64,000 nt of DNA from Hyparrhenia diplandra (lineage: Eukaryota; Streptophyta; Magnoliopsida; Poales; Poaceae), in assembly GCA_015847255.1 (NCBI GenBank), contig JADLZK010001155.1:1-64000 (forward strand), in the 5' to 3' direction. This document shows positions 60,215 through 64,000 of the stretch, piece by piece. Made by a program: the position numbers and the translations under genes. Below the pieces are notes generated by a model that ran no database searches, was not told the DNA's origin, and saw only the letters and a list, made by a program, of their open reading frames with translations. Numbering within the stretch: the first letter of the stretch is position 1; every line of letters begins with the position of its first letter.

Positions 60215-61811
60215 ATGGCAAGCGAGGCCACCCACTCCGTTGGAGCAGACGACCACCCTCTGGATATAGATGCTTTCTTTGCACAAGACCCTCAGCATAT
60301 ATATAGATGCCATCCTCGCACAAACCACCGATCCTTGTAACTTGGAGGATCCGCTGCGGCTTGATGAATCCGCCGGCCACATCCCGCCGGATCCGCAATC
60401 CGCCGGAGACATCGGTGGCTGTTGTTCCACCTCGGCCTTTGGTCAGCCGGGGTTCAACAACCAGAACCAGCTCGACGACAACGACGGCCTCCCCAAGTAC
60501 CATGCCGGGGACCTCTGCGTTTCCACCACGGCTGGTTTGGGGATTGCTCCAGGCGACTTCATCAGCCCGTCGCTGGACAACAACAGCCTTGCCCCATCGG
60601 CCCTGTATCCTCGCGGGGACATCGGCGGCTGGCCCTGCCCTGAGGCCGGTATGGGGATTACTTATCAGCCGGAGATCACCGCCGGACCGAACCTGCAGCT
60701 GCACCACTCATACCCAGGCATCACCCTGACGTCCACTGGTACGGGGAATGGGAGCCTGCTGGCCTCGGAGAATGCTCAGCGGGAGTTGGAGCACTCGTAC
60801 CCTGTGCAGCACAAGCCCATTCATATGGAATTACGTTCGCTGGGTGCCATCACTCACCTCTCCTCGTCAGCCACCGATGAAGATATTGCAAGTGAGGCCC
60901 GCAAATTACGCGACGAAAGCCTCCAAGGCATCATTCGTTAGGAGATCGTTAAGGGGTGTTCCGAAATCGGGAGGACATGTTGCTCTTCCTGTCGGACAAG
61001 CAAGTGCCTTCTGACCTCTGGAAGGAGAAACAAAACGATGCCATAGCGATCCGCGGCGATCTGCTGCATTCCCAGCGGTACGTCGCGATTAAAAATACCT
61101 ACGAGTTCCTCGGGCTCATGCCGGACAAGAAGAAGAAGTTGGTCATGAACGAGTACCGCCTGCTCGATTCCCACAAGGACCGCCCTGATGACCTGGTTAT
61201 TGATGTAAGTATCTACCACTCACTGAGCCACATAAAGTATATATACTTATACCTAGCTAGTTAAAGAAATTAATCCTCTCTTATGTTTTCGATCTATATG
61301 TATGCTTTCGTGCTCATAGGAGGAGCACGTGTTTCGTACGGTATTCCTCGAAGATAGGTCATCCAAATCCAAGAAAAGAGTCATGAATACTGGTACGCTG
61401 ATCCTGGATGTTCTAAATTTAAGATATATACTTTGTGCTCTTTAATCTTTGCCTTCATTCCTACAAATTGTCGGTACATAAAAATCTCAGTACAATCAGC
61501 AAATTATATGTCTTGACTTGATAATTCGATCTGATCCTTTCCTATAATCACTTTTATATATAGGCGATCGAGTGCAACCTGGGAAGCGTCTGAGACCCAA
61601 CAACAACGAGCCATCAGATGTCTGGCTGGACTACACGAGAATATTTAACAAGGCTGATGAGCTGATGTATGCGGTCTGCCATGACTGTGACAAGATCTTT
61701 TCTGCTTCAAAAAAGAATGGCTCATCGAACCTCAAAAAACACCATCAGATTCATCTGAAGACAAGCTCAAGCAACAGTCAAGCGATAATCCTAACGGGAT
61801 GCATGACCTAG
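60215..61811 (+). pseudogene. NAC-like / BED zinc-finger gene, three exons, broken frame
   Basis: Exons are 60215-61204, 61320-61392 and 61564-61811, with GT-AG borders that keep phase. The N-terminal 230 residues are proline/glycine/asparagine-rich and unrecognised. Exon 1 ends with a segment resembling NAC subdomain D (EFLGLMPDKKKKLVMNEYRL) and exon 2 begins in the place of subdomain E. Exon 3 encodes a BED-type zinc finger: SDVWLDYTRIF, then C-x2-C-x17-H-x3-H. BED fingers bind DNA and are common in hAT transposases and their domesticated relatives. Breaks: the frame from the ATG shifts near 60300, next to a short internal duplication (ATATAGATGC twice), and a TAG at 60939 plus a 1-bp loss in a G-run near 60952 precede the NAC-like part. 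It is probably a decayed gene, possibly transposon-derived. Confidence 0.5.
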
Positions 61812-62470
61812 CTCCAAGACACACCGGAATGGAAGTCAAGCTTGTTGCTTTTGTAGTAAGCAGCATGAGACAATCCATCATCTTTTCGTTGAATGTCGTT
61901 ATCCGTTTCCTTTGGCGTACTTTGCAGCCAAGCTCAAGCTCAAGCTAGAGATCTTTTTGGCGTTCTTATGTGAACGCTAACACAATTTTGCTAGCTTGTC
62001 TTGATCTTACAGTGTCACTTTGTATGTACTTAATTAATTAATTCAATTCGTTTGGTTTGACCAATATGATGAGCAGAATGGAATAGCTCGAATAAGGTGA
62101 GTAAAATAAAAAGCAGCTTGCTTTGCTGACTTTTTCTGAGGTAGCAAACGTCAGCGCCGGCCCGAAAATTTGGTAAAGAAATAGATGACACACACACGCC
62201 ACGGGACGACACGGCATTATACCTTGGTCGCAGTCCTCAACCCACGGCGTGCTGCTGTCGACGTCGCGCAGCCTAGCTGTCATGCCGCTGCATTATTGGC
62301 GAATCATCGACTAGTTTCGCTCTCGATCACCTGCTACCACGCGTGTTCTGTTTACAGCAGTAGAGCCTACAGAGGAAGCTAAGATGCACTACGTACGCCG
62401 GCCTAGTGCACACACAAGCAGAGACCAACGAATTTGGTATAACAAAAGTAGAATACAATATCAGACGGGA
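61812..62470. other. 3' flank of the NAC-like/BED gene; no gene seen
   Basis: I recognise no feature besides possible 3' UTR. A TTAATTAATTAATTCAATTC string lies near 62030. Confidence 0.25.
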
Positions 62471-62478
62471 CATCTATT

Positions 62479-62831
62479 TCAGAGACACACGGCCCTCCCA
62501 AAGCCACCACGAACACAAGAGGCAAGATGGAGAAGGATCGCCTTGTCATCGATGGCGCGCCAGTCGCGTTGGTCACACGGCCTCGCCCAGTAACCGAAGG
62601 ACGCCTCGAGGAGCCCAAATGCCTCTATGGCTATCAGGCTGCCGTAGAACACGAGCCCGGGAGCACGGCCGTGCAGGCGGAGCAAGACGCCTCCGGGAGC
62701 CTTGAAGATGAGGAGTGACAGAGCTGCCCGCCAGACGAGATCAATGCCATCGGTAGGTTGGCCGTGCTTTGGCTCGCATCAGACATGAGCTCCGTCAGCC
62801 TCACCGCCGGGATCGCCATTTCAGTGGCCAT
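62479..62831 (-). pseudogene. Broken second copy of the three-helix membrane-protein gene
   Basis: This aligns with 55113-55487 across its whole length. It starts with the same MATEMAIPAV and the following LTELMSDASQ at 62831. A 13-bp deletion near 62725, in the first membrane segment, shifts the frame. A second shift near the third segment moves the SILPLVFVVALGG motif into another frame. Between the breaks the second helix region (FYGSLIAIEAFGLLEASFGYW) is still readable. The flanks are also duplicated, so this was a segmental copy of about 1 kb. Confidence 0.75.
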
Positions 62832-62959
62832 GGCGAGTGTGTGTATCTTTGTTCCTAGAGCTTGGAGTGTGCGGTAAAAGACCCTGCGTGTTGTCGCTAA
62901 ATATAAAAGCCAGCATTTGAGAGCCGCCACCCCTCCTCCCGCTCCGGTATGCCAGCCCA

Positions 62960-63410
62960 GTTGGTGACCGGGTACCCGAGAGCTTAAGCTTACCATTCCT
63001 CTGCTGGCCAGCTGGGGTGTTGCTGACCTGTATGTACAAAGCCGGGTACCCGGGGTTGAGAATTTCTGTAATTTGAGGAAGTGGATGTTGAAATACCAAG
63101 AATGGAATGAAAAACCTCGCTGCTGACTTTTGTACATGGCGGGTACCCGGGTAGGCTAGGAGGCCGGGTACCCGGCTTTGGATCTCCGAGAGCTAGCTGA
63201 CAATAAAATACAACTAAGTGCTGTTGCCTTGCCGAAATAAAATAGTACTGGAAACGCAACCATCCTGATGGCGTGGAACGGGTACCGGGACTGATTATTT
63301 CGTGCCAAATTCTTGATAGCTGACCATGCATCCAGTTGCTTTGTATCCGAGGAAGATGCAAGTGGAATAGACGACCTTTTGCTGACCTGCACATATCGGG
63401 TACCCGGCTT
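62960..63410. repeat. GGGTACCC palindrome cluster 2
   Basis: Exact octamers lie at 62970, 63044, 63141, 63166 and 63398, with a one-base variant (GGGTACCG) at 63280. Shared flanks include TTGCTGACCTG-TAT-TAC, GAGAGCTTA, CTTTGGATCTCC and GAGAGCTAGCTGAC. The order of flanks partly parallels cluster 1, so the cluster was duplicated with the gene and then changed. Confidence 0.85.
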
Positions 63411-63435
63411 TGGTCCTTTGGATATCACCGAAAAG

Positions 63436-64000
63436 TAAAGATGTCCAAACGGCCCGTGACCCGTGGCCCGGTCCGTGGGCCCGACAAAACGGCCCGGTAC
63501 TGGCCAGCCCGGTCCGTCTTGCGGCGGGCTCACGGGCGGCCCGGCCCGGTGGCGGGCGGGCCATGGGCCGCTACCTCGGCCCACGGCGCGAGGCGGCCCG
63601 GTCCGTTGGCCCGCGCCGTCGTCATCGGCGACCTGCTAACCCCAACTTATAAGCGGGGCGCCCCCTAACCCTAATCCCCACCCCTCCCCATTCCCCCGCC
63701 GCGCCCGCGCCTGCGCTGCTCCGCTCCCCTCTCGAACCCTAATCCCACCCCGGTCCCAACCTCCCGGCCTCGCTCCGCCCGCCCGCCGCTCGGGTGGAGT
63801 GGATCCGACGCCCCGCCGCAGACGACGGCCTCGCCGTCGGCGCCGCTGTCCATCCTCCGTCGGATCCGCGTCCTCGCCGTCCGAGCCGCTGTCCGTCCTC
63901 TTCGCCGGATTCGGTGTCTTCGCCCGGCCGATCCGACCTCCTCGCCGCCGGATCCGCTATCCTCGCCGCCGACGAATCTGCTGTCCTCCTCCGCCGTCGG
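63436..64000 (+). mobile_element. Left end of a probable hAT element, continuing beyond the window
   Basis: TAAAGATGTCCAAACGGCCC at 63436 resembles plant hAT termini. It is followed by about 160 bp of GGCCCGG / CCCGGTCC subterminal repeats, then a GC-rich leader with CCCTAATCCC strings typical of a transposase 5' UTR. The coding region and right end are outside the window. Confidence 0.5.

Overview
This window is plant nuclear DNA, most likely from a grass and probably a panicoid or andropogonoid one (inferred). The evidence is split genes with GT-AG introns, and grass-type transposons: CACTA elements with short subterminal repeat arrays, Tourist/PIF elements with 3-bp TTA or TAA target duplications, a gag-protease gypsy LTR element, LINEs and a tRNA-derived SINE. 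The one well-preserved multi-exon gene also resembles monocot triterpene synthases. I see no bacterial genes, CRISPR array, rRNA or complete tRNA. Most of the sequence is nested mobile DNA.

Layout. 1-6062: minus-strand, non-autonomous gypsy-type LTR element (two LTRs, gag, aspartic protease, no recognisable RT or integrase), apparently inserted into a CACTA element whose right end is at 7255. 7256-13500: further CACTA ends, a PPR-protein fragment, a degenerate copy of the upstream region and exon 1 of the oxidosqualene cyclase (OSC) gene found 17.6 kb away, and a complete 356-bp Tourist-like MITE. 13500-27000: LTR-like blocks, AT-rich repeats, a GC-rich block, a 1.4-kb inverted-repeat element and MITE remnants. 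27155-45537: an OSC gene with 18 recognisable exons on the + strand. Its introns hold a CACTA element, a PIF/Harbinger element, LTR-like pieces and a SINE. 46260-48846: an F-box/LRR gene fragment on the - strand next to a 5'-truncated LINE. 48850-55000: mostly unclassified DNA with one GC-rich tandem block. 55113-63440: a small three-helix membrane-protein gene and a broken second copy 7.3 kb away, each followed by a cluster of the palindrome GGGTACCC. Between them lie repeats and a broken gene combining a NAC-like segment with a BED-type zinc finger. 63436-64000: left end of a probable hAT element.

The OSC is the main gene. Joined at its splice sites it would encode about 756 residues, the normal family length, but it carries three reading-frame breaks (exons 6, 8 and 11) and DTSAE instead of the usual DCTAE catalytic motif. 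I therefore call it a pseudogene or a decaying allele, while noting that two of the three breaks lie in A-runs and could be assembly errors. I see no P450, acyltransferase or glycosyltransferase beside it, so the window does not support a triterpene biosynthetic cluster.

The least explained feature is the GGGTACCC cluster tied to the duplicated membrane-protein gene. I could not run similarity searches; family names rest on motifs and remembered family features.
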